From positions 1 to 64,000 of the forward strand of contig NZ_AZCX01000010.1 in the NCBI RefSeq assembly GCF_001433995.1: 64,000 nucleotides of DNA. Direction: 5' to 3'. Below are positions 63,576 through 64,000 of this stretch, in pieces. Position 1 is the stretch's first letter; the number at the start of each line of letters is the position of its first letter. The stretch comes from Secundilactobacillus kimchicus JCM 15530 (lineage in GTDB: Bacteria; Bacillota; Bacilli; Lactobacillales; Lactobacillaceae). The translations under genes were made by a program, and so were the position numbers. The notes under the pieces are model-generated. The model was not told where the DNA came from, did not search any database, and was given only the letters and a program-made list of their open reading frames with translations.

Positions 63576-64000
63576 ATGACAAAAATCAACTACACCAACG
63601 CTGCAATTTATAACCACGCTGCTCAAACCTTTGAAACCAATCGGTATATGATCGTGGATACTGATACCGGAAAAATTATCGAAACCGGTGAAGGAAAAGG
63701 CCCAGCATCAGTCGATGAAACCGTTGATATGAAGGGAAAATATGTGATGCCCGGTATCATGAACGCCCATACCCATATCACCAGTATTCCGACTTACTGG
63801 TGGCATGACGGTGAAGAAGATCGGCATTCTGATTCGCGGGAATTTAACACCATGTACGCCATTCGAAACATGCAAGACGCAATCAATAATGGCATCACAT
63901 ACATTCGAAACGTTGGTGCCGCGTACGATATTGATATGGAAATCCAAAAAATGCAGGAAAAGGGCATGATCGCGGGTCCAAAAGTGATGACATCAGGCCG
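63576..64000 (+). CDS. Amidohydrolase, N-terminal part (truncated by window end)
   Basis: The first 141 residues of a metal-dependent amidohydrolase (imidazolonepropionase/Xaa-Pro dipeptidase-like, urease superfamily). The metal site NAHTHI is near residue 62. ATG 63576 follows AAAGGGGA at good spacing; the frame stays open back to ATG 63492, adding 28 residues that are less family-like. Downstream of an OppA-like lipoprotein under T-box control, it probably degrades the imported compound. Confidence 0.75.
   Translation, partial: MTKINYTNAAIYNHAAQTFETNRYMIVDTDTGKIIETGEGKGPASVDETVDMKGKYVMPGIMNAHTHITSIPTYWWHDGEEDRHSDSREFNTMYAIRNMQDAINNGITYIRNVGAAYDIDMEIQKMQEKGMIAGPKVMTSG

Noticed and set aside
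1-64000. CRISPR arrays, insertion sequences, prophage, tRNA or rRNA genes
   Set aside because: No regular spacer-repeat pattern, transposase, integrase or RNA gene was recognised on reading either strand.

Overview
The window looks like a chromosomal segment of a low-to-mid GC Firmicute of the family Lactobacillaceae (Levilactobacillus/Limosilactobacillus-like). The evidence is strong AGGAGG ribosome sites, CcpA-type cre boxes, several T-box leaders, Gram-positive surface proteins, ECF vitamin transporters and a Lactobacillus-style pdu cluster. Genus is an inference; no rRNA or marker gene is present.

Region 1 (about 450-20,010): a propanediol/glycerol utilisation (pdu) operon for a bacterial microcompartment. 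Shell genes (pduA, B, K, J, N, U), the B12-dependent diol dehydratase (pduCDE) with its reactivase (pduGH), the aldehyde branch (pduP, pduL, pduW, pduQ), adenosyltransferase pduO with a separate HbpS-like protein, pduM, a glycerol facilitator (pduF) and pduV all run rightward. An Old Yellow Enzyme-like reductase and a tyrosine phosphatase sit between pduU and pduF. A PocR/AraC regulator and glycerol kinase face the operon.

Region 2 (20,300-35,250): a corrinoid acquisition and salvage locus. It encodes a dedicated ECF transporter (EcfT, fused EcfA-EcfA, CbrT-like S component), an alpha-ribazole transporter and kinase (CblT, CblS), cobalamin synthase CobS and phosphatase CobC. Around it are exported proteins that look like the two halves of animal intrinsic factor/transcobalamin made as separate polypeptides: three with a DUF4430 (beta) domain and three with an alpha/alpha-barrel (alpha) domain. 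A fourth DUF4430-like domain appears to form the C-terminus of the PocR regulator. The locus would supply the cofactor for the pdu dehydratase.

Region 3 (35,400-52,640): sulfur amino acid metabolism. A cysK-ctl-cysE operon follows an unclassified attenuator-like leader. Three T-box leaders that read best as methionine-specific control (a) an OppA-like lipoprotein plus a C26 hydrolase, (b) an M20 deacylase, two ECM4-like thiol reductases, an amino-acid ABC transporter and a GNAT acetyltransferase, and (c) a second amino-acid ABC transporter with a UroD/MtaA-like methyltransferase. A decayed SDR gene lies between (b) and (c).

Region 4 (52,860-64,000): mixed housekeeping and stress genes: a disulfide oxidoreductase, DoxX, a MacB-like ABC protein, a LexA-controlled Y-family polymerase operon, two oxidoreductases, a 36-residue membrane peptide, then a fourth T-box with another OppA-like lipoprotein and a truncated amidohydrolase at the window edge.

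No rRNA, tRNA, CRISPR array, insertion sequence or phage gene was recognised.
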